The translations under genes were made by a program, and so were the position numbers. The notes beneath the pieces were generated by a model that ran no database searches, was not told the DNA's origin, and saw nothing but the letters and a program-made list of their open reading frames with translations. DNA of 64,000 bases from Metellina segmentata (Eukaryota > Arthropoda > Arachnida > Araneae > Tetragnathidae), in NCBI GenBank assembly GCA_947359465.1, contig OX375874.1, positions 103,419,441 to 103,483,440 on the forward strand, written 5' to 3'. Of this stretch, positions 11,072 through 24,100 are shown in pieces. Each line of letters opens with the position of its first letter. The stretch's first letter is position 1.

Positions 11072-12023
11072 TTCATGTTAGGCAACAGCAATTCCCCTTT
11101 ATTGTAATATTACCGGGAAATTAAATAATTACAATGTATCCCTGTTGTTCCACTCAAGCATGGCAATTGGTATTCAGGGCAACATTATTAGTCCATGTAT
11201 ATACAAAAAAAAAATTTTAATAATGTTTATCTGATAACGAAAGCTTTCTGAATTTTTATCCCAAGATTCATTTCTTAGATAAAGGAATATTTTTCCTGTC
11301 GCACATTTTATAACAAAATTTAAGAAAACCTTACAAACACTGTATACAAAATGCACACAAAAAATATTTTTGTAACAAGAGGTTAAACATTGCTGGGGTT
11401 CTAATATTTACAACCTGCTCCGATTCTTCCCTAGCCTTTGTACTCTTCCCGCGTTATAGTTGACGCCAAACATAACCCCAGTTGGCGATAAAACTTTTGC
11501 ACATGGCAACCTGCTTTACAACCGGGACTGTCTCCGAAGCTTTTTCATTCTTCTGTGTAGCTAAGCAGAAAAGTGTTGTGCTATTAGTTTCCCAGTTCGA
11601 GAGCAGTGAAAGCTGTTTCGCGCGAATTCAAACAACCTGATTGAACATTTGCGCACATCTGTTCCTAAAAATAACGTTCGTTGTGACAACAACTTCATTT
11701 TTGCATCGAGATTCTTCCTCGTATGTGAGAACAACAGTCAATTTTCTGATTTGTTTTTATTTTGACTCGTTTGGAACTCGACGACTAAACTTGAGTTGAT
11801 CAGAAAGAGATTTGTTTGCAATGCATCTTAATTGAGTAATCGGTATTGTGATCTGTTCGAATTGCTCCACCTTAGAAAATGTAGTGCTTGGATATAGATA
11901 AGTGTTTGAATCCTATGATGATTGTCAAAGAGTCGCAAGGTACTTGATGTGATGATCTTCAAGGATGAAAATGACGGACGGATTGTTGATTGGCGTGATA
12001 CGACGGAAGTAATCTCGTAAGTT
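11072..12023 (+). promoter_or_regulatory. Probable promoter and 5' UTR of the meteorin-like gene
   Basis: This is the sequence immediately upstream of exon 1. The stop codon TAA at 12018-12020 is in frame with and just before the first ATG, so the coding region cannot extend upstream without splicing. The stretch 11400-12020 is less AT-rich than its surroundings. I see no strong TATA box, and the transcription start cannot be placed. Several short upstream ATGs exist between 11820 and 12000. Confidence 0.35.
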
Positions 12024-12130
12024 ATGGTGTTCACTATGAGAGTGATTTTACCTTTGCTCCAGTGTTTACTTCTTGGAGCCATAACAAGTGCAGCCGGTCC
12101 AACCTTCGACAACTGTGATTGGAGTGGAAG
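12024..12130 (+). CDS. Metrnl: Meteorin-like exon 1 (signal peptide)
   Basis: Encodes residues 1-35 plus two bases of codon 36. MVFT is followed by MRVILPLLQCLLLGAITSAA, a hydrophobic leader, and then the first mature cysteine in FDNCDWSG. The exon ends GGAAG before GTAAGT, a strong donor. Splicing to exon 2 rebuilds SGSGTLE, matching the C-x-W-x-GSGL pattern of family members. A second in-frame ATG at 12036 is an alternative start with little effect on the leader. Confidence 0.9.
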
Positions 12131-15100
12131 GTAAGTGAAACAGCATTTTCTCAAATTATTAACCTTTGTTGACATAATTTCAAAGTGTGTCTCAATTCGA
12201 GATTGGATCGATCACTTTAATATTGAATCTTAATCGGAATTTTTGTATCCTTTATGCGTGCCATTTCATGAAAGTATTCGCTCACCGATTGGAGAAAAAT
12301 ATTGTACAAGATTTACTTTGACCGTGTTTACAAATCAAAATAATTTTTTTTTTGGATAAATTACTTGATTTTGCACTACGTTAGGATGGGCATTTTTAGC
12401 GCAAAATATTCGACGCTGTATTATTCTCATCAAAAAGACTTTGGAAATGCATTGAAGAACGTTGTTTTATCATCCATCCTTTGTATATATCTGCGCAATA
12501 AGCGCTTGAAATTTTTTTTTTCTAAAATGTAGAGTTAGTTCTTTTTGTTTATTTCGCAATGGGAGGCAAAACACTTAAGGGAGTTGTTTTATTTAGTTTT
12601 TTATGCATCAGTCTGCATGCCCTTATGATACATTTTATTTTTGACTTTAAACTTCCTAATGACAAGAAAATGTATTTAAATATTGTGTTCATGAGATGAA
12701 AGTGTCTTCGCAATAACAATAATATTGTATTATGACGGCACTCTATATTAAATACGAGACTCCAGAAATGATTATGGTTGTTTATTAATAATTTAAAATT
12801 GATATGAAATCGCTAGTTTAAAACTTGTAAGAGGACTAGTTAGTAAAACTTGTAAGGAAGAATTTAGACTGTTGAGTTTTGTTATTGGTTTCAATGTTTG
12901 TAAGAGGATATTCCTCCATGTCTAAGGGACATTATGGACTAGTTGAGTCATCAGTAAAAAAATGCAACCTACAAGTAATAATGAAATTAACTTGAGCCAG
13001 TTTAGGGATGCATTTTATTAACCTGTTAGATTTAAAACAGTTGCAGATATTGTCCCACATTTTTAATTTACGAAGGATTTAAGTTCTATATCGATATATA
13101 TAGCAGTACCCCCGAATATAGCAAAAATAATAATAATAATAATAATTCTTGTATCGGAAATGTATCCTTATTTATGACACAGATGGTTTGGCAATAAACC
13201 CATGTTTTATATATTTATGACACAGATAATTTAGTATAAATCTCTTTCATCTATAAAAAAAAATTTTTAGCTCATGAAAAGTTAATGTATTGAGTAGAAA
13301 TTTGATGCTTCTTTTCCTTTATGCATCTGGTTTAGTCATTTGATTACACAATTCCTGACATTTTATTAGCAGCCAGCTTTAAAATTTAGGCTTAACATTG
13401 TACGTCTGCTCCCATAATATATATCAATAAATCCTTAAGATTAAATACGAATTTGTCGACTGTAAGCGCTTTGATTTTCGGTTAGCTGGTGATCTGAAGC
13501 AATCTTAACCAAAAACTACTTCTCAGACTACTGAATAATATAAAATAAAGTAATATTTACAACAATTTGACACAGGTGCTACTAACTATAAGTATAATTA
13601 GGAAAGTACATAACAATAATTATTGTTAGTTATTATTAATTATTTATCAACGTATTGGGGGGACACAATAAACTTATTTGTTATTTATTGTTTGTAAAAA
13701 AAGAAGTTTGTTTACTTTTTCCACCTTAACCCGATTTGTTTTCACCAGTTAGGGGAAAAGCTCTTTCTGAAGATGTCGCCTTCACTGACAAATACTAGTT
13801 GCACGGTTATTTTACTTAATTTTTACAATAGTGCTTTTTTTTATTCAAAATTAAAACATCGACAATGTTAAAACATCGATGTTAAAAAAACATCGGCTCC
13901 AATACATCGATGTTTTTTTAAAAAAACATCGACATCTATGTCGCATCCCTAACAGGAAGAGTTGTCTTGGTTAATCATAACAGTTATAACGTAAAACGAG
14001 AGAATACACAGAGAAAGGACTCACCCGATTGACGACTTGTGTTCGAATCCTCCCTCCGCGTCGTACTAATTATTGAAATTATGCTGCTTGGTTATTTTTT
14101 TAATTTTTAGAATGGTACATTTTTCATTTAAAAATAAAACATCGACAAGTATAAACATCGATGTTAAAAAAAACATCGGCTCCAATACATCGATGTTTTT
14201 AAAAAAACATCGGTGTGATGTTTTGAAAATCAACATCGATGTCGCATCCCTATTTCACACACGAATGGCCACAAACGTTATATAATCTGAATTATTAGGA
14301 GGAAGTCATGGAACACAGCAATTATGAATTCCTACTAAACCACAGAAATGTTGGAAACGCAATTTCGGAAAGACACCTGTGTTTCGAATGGAATGGAAAA
14401 TCTGTCATCCTCCCAGAACACTAAGTGTGCCTTCTTTCAAAAACTATTTGGTGGAATGCAGGGTCTTGCAAAGAAAATTGCAACCCGTTGGAGTTAAAGT
14501 GCTTCCAACAAAAGGTTTTAACACAGGTGGTGTCCTCCGACCTACGCCTTGCTGCGTCGTTTGACAGGATAATTTAGGGATAGGGGAGGTTTTTCTTCTC
14601 TCCCCTTGTCCTTTTTGAAAAGTACTGAAAGGATTCGGAGGTGGACGGGTTTGAGATGTTAAATGGCGGAACGGTTAACGATTGTATGCATTTTACTCCT
14701 CAAAGAAACGTTAAAATGTTCTTTTAAGAAGATGTCACTTGCTGAAAAGTACCTCAATGTAAAACCTTGGCATTACATTATGCATACTTTACATTATGCA
14801 TACTCCAACTTTTACGGATTATTAGTAATTTTTACGGATTTCCACTTATATTTACTGATTTACGGATGGGTCTGCCTTTTTTACGGATTTTTAATATTTC
14901 GATCAAGCAATCGAATTAGTATTTCATTCCCTGCAACCGTCCACAAAATTTTCTATCGGGTGAGTGCAAAGACGAGTCAATGGATGAGTTGGAAAATGAG
15001 TTTTATTGTCTTCAGCTGAAAGATTTATCTATAACAATAGAAGGACGACCGTATTGATCTGCAGTGGGTTGAAGTAGGTAAAATAAAAAAGGCCGATGGA

Positions 15101-18100
15101 CTTGGAAAAATTCACTAGATTGGCCCAAATTATGCTTTCTATTCTGCTCATCCCCCATTCCAATAAAGAGTGTGAGACGAACTTCAGCATCGTCAAAAAG
15201 AACCGAACTGAATACCGTTCTCTCATTTCTAACAAAACGTTGGAAAGTTTGTTAATATTGAAGACACTAAACCCTAAACCTTGTTTTGAGCAGGAATTCA
15301 GTGCAGAATTATTACAGAGGACCATAAAAGCTACTACAGCTTCATTGAATTTTCCGCAATCCCCTATTTTGGATAAAACAATGAATGAAACAACTTTGCA
15401 AATAGAAGTGTCAGAGTTTGGTATTAAAACACTACTGCTTTGCGGGGTTTCTGCAGTTGATAAAAATGTGAATTTTTACTTATGCATTTTTAAATACAAA
15501 CAATACTAGTTATTGTGACCTATACGGATATTTCTAATACACATTAATTCATGTATTTATGTCGTGTTTTATGGCAAGGCGAGTTCGGCGTTTGAGTTTT
15601 ACTGATGCACAGGTTCCAAAGTTGGCAGGTATGCATTATGGTCAATTCAAAAAGGTATCACTCTTTATTGCCTGTTGCCGTGTCCTATATAATTCATAAA
15701 GTTTTTAGGGTGCCAAAAAATGTCGACTCTTACCTTACCTAGGGGGGTTGCACAGGTCACCTTCACTTGTATTAAAGGGGAAAGGAGGTTCGCGAACCCC
15801 ACCATCGGACATCAAAAGACATTTTAGTTCACAGAGAAACGGTAAAGTATTCCTTTAAAAAGATGTTCCTTGCTGAAAAGTACCTCTATGTAAACCTTAC
15901 TGTTACAATATGGTCTATTAAAAAAGGTAGGGTAAGGCGGGGTAGTTGTAAACAGAATTTGTAAGTTCACTTTCAATCCTTATTTTCAAACTCTTGATAA
16001 AGTAATTAAACATTGTTCACCCTACAAAACCAACTTGTCATTATTATGCTTTGAGATATTTAATTAGTACGAAGATTCCAGAAAAGAAATTTAACACCGG
16101 ACTCGGCTGTTTACAATTACCCCTGAAAATAGGGGTAATTGTAAACAACGATTTTCCTCGTGAAATACAATATTGAATAAGTGACAGCATGAGCAGTAGT
16201 CATGGCAGTAGAAGGAACTCCAATAGTATTTTTACCCTTCTAATAACTCCGTTTTGATCTTTGCATTGACCAAATACTCCCACTTCTTACCCCAGCAAAA
16301 TATAGTGACACTTGAAAGTTGCATTGATCATGAGGTGAACTTCCAGGAATACATAAGAATAAATATTTCGAACATAGTTCGAACCAGTTTTAGTAAATCA
16401 GTCTTCCTGCTCCCTAAGAACATGAAAAACGCAATTCAAACCTACTAAATACTATTAAATACAAAATTACACGGGACAACATATTGGTTTTCCATCCAAA
16501 TTGAACGAAACTGTTGGCAAAGCTTTGTTTACAATTACCCCGTCCCTTTGGAAAATATGGGGTAATTGTAAACATTCAACTGTAGGTGCATTAATGTTCC
16601 CAGAAACAAAATTCAATGATTTTCTGTTCGATAGAAACATAACTGACCGTAGTAAAGAATTGGAACACGTAGGTTCCGACTACCTACCTAGTGACAGATT
16701 ATTATGATAACGCATGCATATGCCCCTATAACTCAAAAATGAATTTCTAGTTTTCTGTGTAGAGACTAAATATGCCTTTGAACGTTGAACACTACATTCG
16801 ATTAGACTCACAAGCATGGCAGTAATGCACCAAGCATGTATTCATATTCTTTTCACGCATAACTAGAAATTATTTTTTCTACTTATGGCGGTTTTTTCTA
16901 CCGGTTGCGACGTGTGGATAATGATTCTTTGTGCTGATGCGCTATCCATTAAGCTATCTCTAAGCTACAAGATTTCGACAGATCTTTCAGTAAACAGTTC
17001 ATTAAAATCTTCAACGTACAGGTAGATATTGATTAACGTCGTAAGGGAGCAACGCAATGGGCTATTGACGACGGTCCGGGATCAAACCCCAAAGGGAAAG
17101 AACCGAGGAAAACATCACGTAATTTTGATCCACAGTTTGACGGTCAAACACACAATTGACTTGGTTATTTTTAATGAATGATTATAGGTGGGATGTGGAA
17201 GTTTGAAGAGGTTGTGCCAGCTCAAATAACCACCACCTTTTTTACTCACTCGATTATTATTTTACTTTTGTTTGTTGTATGAAAAATTGATCGTATCTAT
17301 TGTATATCATTCAATTCACATCTTAATGTTTGAATACTTATTTACGAAATTGAGAAAAAATCTGAACAAATAACTTTTGCTAAAGAAACGAATTGAGATG
17401 AAACCTTGCAATGCTTGTCCATTTGATAATACGCGTCCCCCTCCATATAGGGCGTTTTGAGATAACGTATGAAGCAATGCCAAATACCACAGGCGTTGCT
17501 CGGGTTTCAGATATGACCGCGACATTTCCGTGTTGACTCATACACAAACCCTTTAGAACGTGTTTACTTATCCACGTCCATTTATTGCAGAAAAACAAAC
17601 TTTAGATTTTAAAATTGAGGCTTCGAGGGTCACTTTTAGGACTACTTGTGTGCCAATTTCCATGTCTACAGATTAGTCTGAAAACAGGAAAGAAATAGCC
17701 TATGTTTTGCGCAGTGTTCTAAAGTAAAAGTGTACCAAATTTGGTGTGGATTAATCAAACGGTGTAGATTTGTATAGAGAAACATATATACACACGCATC
17801 CTTTTTTTAAATATATAGATATCTTCACGCTATAGAAACAACATTAAACTGTGCATAATATTAAACCTTCATACCAATTTTCCAATTCTGAAACGATGCT
17901 CTTGATGTTACAGCAGCATCAATTTTAATTTCCTACTGGTATAGTGTGACTTCTAGGAGAAATCGGTCTACCTTGGGTCTGCCTATTTCTAAATAGGTGT
18001 GAAAAGCCATCACGCAAAATCGTAAATTGTATTCGCCGTGGATGTTCTCACTCTGCCAGCTCGTTATCAATACCATTGCTTTTGCCACAGATTGACTAAC

Positions 18101-21100
18101 TTCGACTACCATAATCCGGCTAAAAACGCCAATCGTGGAAGGAATTTAACTTGCATCCCCTAATTTTACAAATAGACTCGTCCCAGTATCATGCGACTCG
18201 ACCTGCCTCGTTCCGGGAGCCAGACAACAGATTAGTTACCAATAGCAACTTGCGTAATCCAAGAAGATAAACGAAAAGAAACAGCATTCTGTTTATTGGC
18301 ATTCCAAGACCATTCATGCTAGTTGGGACGCAAGAAGCCTACTTACGAATCCTGCGTCCCGCTTTGTGGAATTTCACAGATATAGCTTGCATTTGACACA
18401 GTTCCGCCCGAGGCACTTTCACGGCGAGAAAAGATTCAATCACCCGCAAAATCACTAGCGCGTCTTTCTAGTAATGGCTCTTCGTTACGTGGACGATTCT
18501 ATTTAGGACCGTGGGGAGGACAGGCGCCTCAATCCCATGATAGTACTTTACGCAAGTCCAACTTGATCGGCTAATCGGATCACATGACCTAGATACGCAT
18601 GTCATCAAGGTTTATAGTTGGCGATTTATCTCTTCCTTTCTGCTTTCTTCTTTTCTTTTCAGATCCATGGCTATGGGTGGGTAGAGGCGGGAGCCGAAAA
18701 TTGTATCCTTTTATTATATAAGTTAATAATTATATAAGTTAGTGTTTTATGTATGCTTTTTGTTACATCAGAATGGTCCTAAGCCAGCGGTGGATACGAC
18801 ACCATCATCCTAAAGCAAAGGGGACGGCAGAGGGGCGGAAAAATATCAGCTGGTAGTGAGTTCAGGAGTGGTTCTTAGATTATTTATGTAAAATCAACGG
18901 AAGCTTGGAAAAATATGAAAAGGGTATTAAAAATTAAGAAAAGTAAATTTGAATGAAAAGGAATTAAATTGGAATTTTTTTTAAATAATTTGGAGGATCT
19001 AAAAATTTTTCCGCCAGCTGGGTTCGAACTCGGGACGTCATCCTCCGCTGCCGACGCTAATCTGAAGGTGGGTGACTTTAGCCATTAGGCCAACGTTGCT
19101 TCACGAAAAGAAGCTCTTTAAAGTATAAGTACCCTTCCATCAATCATACATTCCATCAATCTGCTTTAAAAAATCATAGAAGACACACAAAAAAAGACTA
19201 CCAGACAAGTAAATAATCATAGCTCACTGTAGATCAAATGATCAAAACAAGTTACGAAAGAATCAAACTGAAGAATCGATTCACTTATCGCGAGTTTAAT
19301 ATCTACCGACCTCCCTACGGTCCTAAATAGAATCGTCCACGTAACGAAGAGCCATTACTAAAAAGACGCGCTAGTCCGCAAAATCGTCAACACTGCCAAG
19401 AGTGGCCACAAGCCCAGATACTCCAGTTCCTCGGATTTGGGGTTCCATTTCTAAAGAGCCCAATTATAAAAGCCCGCTGCCCGAAAGTCGTGATAACAGG
19501 CTTGCAGAAAGATATGCAGGACCCCAAGAGATTCCGTCTTTGCCTTCAAGGAGAACCCCCCTTTGTTAAAACCTCTGTTAAAGGGGAAGGAAGACTAGGG
19601 ATTGGGGTTCGGGAAAATAGATTTCGTTATTACCGGATTTACAGATTTTCCGAGGTTTGTAGTGTACCTGTTCTGGTTTAGTGTTAATCGCGACATGTGG
19701 TACAAGGGCTTTTACTCCGAAGAGGCGCATTTTTATGAGTTGTTAAGTGGTTTGCTTTGCTGAATTTTCATTCATATCCTTGCTTGGAGAGTGTCGCACC
19801 TGGATATCGTGAGTTCGTTATGTTGAATACCTGGGTACTCGATTCAGGTATTCTGGAATGAGGTTATGAGGTACACGAGTCTTTGTGTGTACTTACCCGT
19901 GGATTTATTACTCATTGGATTAGAATTTGGGCTATTGTCCTTTTTTGTTGTATTATTGTAAACGGTCTCGTGGCCATGTTTATGAATCTTGCTTCGTTGC
20001 CTTCTAGTTCCTTTGTTGCTGCCCACGTGTATGTCTTTAGTCAGCGATGTCGAGACCTCATACCAACATCTTGGTCTCTGTATAGCTCCTAGTTGGATAA
20101 TGGTATTTTCTTCTATTCATATTGCTTCACTTCACCTCCAATAATATAAGTGGTAACACACTTTCATGGGCGGACGAAATACTATAAGCACGTGAAAATA
20201 TTTTACAGTTTTCTAAATTTATGATTAACCTGTTTATACTAGCTTAGTGTTAATCATTAGTCCTAACCAATCGCACTAATATCAGCTACTAGCCACTACG
20301 TGGCTAGCCCGGCGTTGCCCGTTCACCTGTTGTAAGGTATTAAGCTGGTGTAAAATTTTCCGCAGTTTTCAAATCCGTTGAAGATATATTCAATTTAAAA
20401 ATTATTTATTTAAAGAAAATCATATTTTTAGGTATCCAATTTAGGTACCGAAACTGAAATTTTCCGCAGATTTCAAATCCGTTGAAATTTTTACGCTATC
20501 TTTAACGGTCTAGGAGATAGAAAAAAGAACTTTGATTTCAGTTGAAAGATTTATCGTCTGGCTGGGAAATCAATCGCGCAAAATCAAAGCTGAAACGAAA
20601 AAAATAATTTTATCCGCGCTCTGCGGATGAAAAAAACTTGGCATGATTCCAAACCCTGACTGCAAGGTCGCGTGAGTAGAAAAAGTTATCCGCGTTTGAA
20701 AAACCGATGAAGAATAAAACTATGAAATTCACTTAAAAATATTCTAGATTGAATTTTTAAAATTCACCGCGACCCAAAAATTGTAAACAATTCGGACTAC
20801 CTGTGTGCCAAATCTCATTGATGTAAGTGCCATAGAATCGTCAGAATTTTGCGACCCCAAACAGACACTTTCTTTTATAATAGTAGAGACGTAAACCCGA
20901 AGTATCAGTACTAAGCTTGATTAAAAATGCTAGTGACAGTGAATAGAAGCAGATCCTATTTTACTAAATGCTTAGTGCGAGTGGGTAGTACTAATGAGGA
21001 GCACTAAGCTCATGTAAACAGGGCTTTAGTTAGAGCAGGGTGGTGTAACGTCCTAGCGGCCGTGTGTTTAGGATTATGGACTAGTGTCTCTGAGGCGTCC

Positions 21101-24100
21101 TGTCTCCCAAATGCCCTTGATGCAAATGCCTACGAATCGCTTTATAATTAGGGATGTGATTTCACATTAACAGTTCTAACTGACTGCTACCTAAGAATAT
21201 CTGGGATTCTAAACTGTGACTGAATCTGATTAGTTGGAAGGAGATGCTGTACGATATTTTGTTGCACATACCCTTCAGCTGAGTCGTCAACGTCACAACT
21301 CATAACGCCAAAAGATTGGACTTCGGTACACGAGTATTTTGTTTTCAATAGAGTCATTACCAAATTCCGAGCAATTAGGAGGAAAAGTTTACGTTATACG
21401 TCTCGGAATTTATGGATAACGTTTTTTGTGTTCTGATTCCATGTGAGTCTTCTGTCTAGGATAATACCTAGGTATTTATTTTCCTGAGCCCATGGAATTT
21501 CGATATTATTAATTTTTAGCATGCTGGGTGAAAAACATCAACCGAAATCGGATTAGGCTTAATTCTGATTGGCTGTCAGCACGGCGACAGAGACAAAAAT
21601 TGAACTTCCTCCAAGACTTGAAAACGCAGCGACAGAGGAGACAAACCGGGAGAAACAAAATGTGTTTGAATTACGCATGCCCAAAGCGAAGAGACATGTT
21701 TTTGTCGCTGTCGCCGTTGGTGTGAAGCCACCATTAGGCAACGATTATGCTTCCCTTTACGGCTTCAGGCGTATGGGGGTCTTTGAGGGTCAGTGGGCGT
21801 CGTGGTTTTCTTTTGTCCGCTGTGGGTAATAAAATCGACCATTGCGTTTACCCGCACATTTATTGCCAATAGTCTCCTTGATGGTTTAAAAACCACATAA
21901 AGACCACCCCATCCGAAACGCCTCTGGTACTTAACAGGTGGGTTGCTTGTACGATTTTTCGCTCCTCGTTGTGGGTAGAAAGAAAATCGTCTGTTTTAAA
22001 ATATTTAGATTCAATTGTTTTGAAGGTGAAGACCTACCAACCTGAATTGTGTTGCTGCTACCATCAACCTGAGTGGTTGCTGTTACAACTAACCTTGAGT
22101 AGCGTTGCTGCTAACACCAAACTGGGTTGTGTTGCTGTAACTACTAACCTTGAGTAGTGTTGCTGGTACCACCAACCTGAGTGGTGTTACCGTTACTACT
22201 AACCTTGAGTAGTGTTGCTGCTACCACCAACCTGAGTGGTGTTTCTCTTACTACTAACCTTGAGTAAACGTTGCTGCTACCACCAAACTGGGTTGTGCTG
22301 CTGTAATTACTAACCTTGAGTAGTGTTGCTGCTACAACTACCACTTAGAAGTTCTAAGTACGTGATATAAGTGATAGACCTGACTTATGTCTAAACTAAT
22401 CTGAAACCAACTCATTGATCCAGGGACTCGCGGTAGCCCAGTGGGTACAATCACGGATTAACAACCCCAGGATTGTGAGTTCGAAACTCCATCCATACAA
22501 AAACTCGTGTTAGTCGGGGTAGTGGTTTATTCTGTCATGGACTCAAATATCCTCACGTTGTTGAGGTGTGGAAATTTGGAGAGTGGGGCGTTCATCATCT
22601 GACAGTGATTCAAAGTTATGAGGCGTTGTCCTTAGATATTTCCCTTGAGGTCATTAGATCACCGCTGGGAGCTCTATACCCACATTATAATACGAAATTG
22701 ATGAACTTATTTCTAAAGCCTAGAAGTAGAATCAAGCAAAGTGAGTTTCGAAGAAGGTTTCTCGGACACACGAAAACTGAAACTCAAATGGATTTGTCAT
22801 GGAACCTTCATCAGCTTTATATTGTCCCTTTCCATGTACTACACTTTATGGGATTGGGCAGGAACTTCGAGTTGCATGCTAGACAAACGTAGCAAATCAA
22901 ACGGAAAATGCGTTTTCAAGTTGCTAGGTAGTTGAATTAACGTCGCACTGGAATAACACAACGGTGTGTTGATGGCGGTCTGGAATATGAAGGGAAAGGT
23001 CTGAGGATAACACCTCATAATTTTGAACCACGGTTGCATGACGAGGACCGCCTGAGCTGGCACCTCACTCCGAACTTCCACACTCCGCCAACGTGAGGAC
23101 ATTTGAGGTCACCACATATTTAACGTGCACAGACTTATATTTTACATGTGTAATTTTCCAAACTTAATGTCATTTCGCGACGAATCCCAGCTCTGTGCTC
23201 TTCTCTCGAACACATTTGGGGGTTGGTGCACGTTAAATCTGACGTGGCCTCAAATATATCTACACGTTGGCGTAGCGTGGAAGATTGGAGAGTGGTGTGC
23301 CAGCTGAATTGTGACCTGAAGATTAGAGGGTGGGGCGTCAGCTGAATTGTGACCTGAAGATTGGAGAGTGGGGTGCCAGCTGAATTATAACCTGAAGATT
23401 GGAGAGTCCTGTGCCAGCTGAATTGTGACCTGAAGACTGGAGAGTGGGGTGCCAGCTGAATTGTGACCTGAAGATTAGAGGGTGGGGGGCTAGCTGAATT
23501 GTGACGTGAAGATTGGAAAGTGGGGCGCCAGCTGAAATGTGACCTGAAGATTAGAGGGTGGGGTGTCAGCTGAATTGTGACCTGTAGATTGGAGAGTGGG
23601 GTGCCAGCTGAATTATAACCTGAAGATTGGAGAGTCCTGTGCCAGCTGAATTGTGACCTGAAGACTGGAGAGTGGGGTGCCAGCTGAATTGTGACCTGAA
23701 GGTTAGAGAGTGGGATGCCAGCTGAGGTGCGACTTTGTCATCTGATCGTGGTTCAAAATTACGTGGTGCTGTCCTCGGATCCTTCCCTTCGAGTTTGATC
23801 CCGGACCGTCACCAATAGCCCGTCGTGTTGCTCCAGTGCGACGTTAATTCAACTTCTCCCTGATGTAACTAGCTCCATGTGTTTTATGGTACATTTTTAA
23901 TTCCAAAATCATTCCTTTGATGATTGGAGCCTCCGTAGTTTTCTCCCCGAATACGTCCTTGTGCTCGATGTGGTGCTTTTTGATTATTCAAATGTAAATC
24001 AGGACAAAATATGCAGATTTATCATATTACTGTTGCATAAGAAACCTACGAGGAGCAAACAAGTTGACCTAATTCTGTTCTTACACGATAGATACGTTGC

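Noticed and set aside
11828..12175. 115-codon minus-strand ORF over exon 1 and the 5' UTR
   Set aside because: Antisense to the signal-peptide exon; no motif.
22839..23102. 87-codon minus-strand ORF
   Set aside because: Lies largely within a SINE-A copy.
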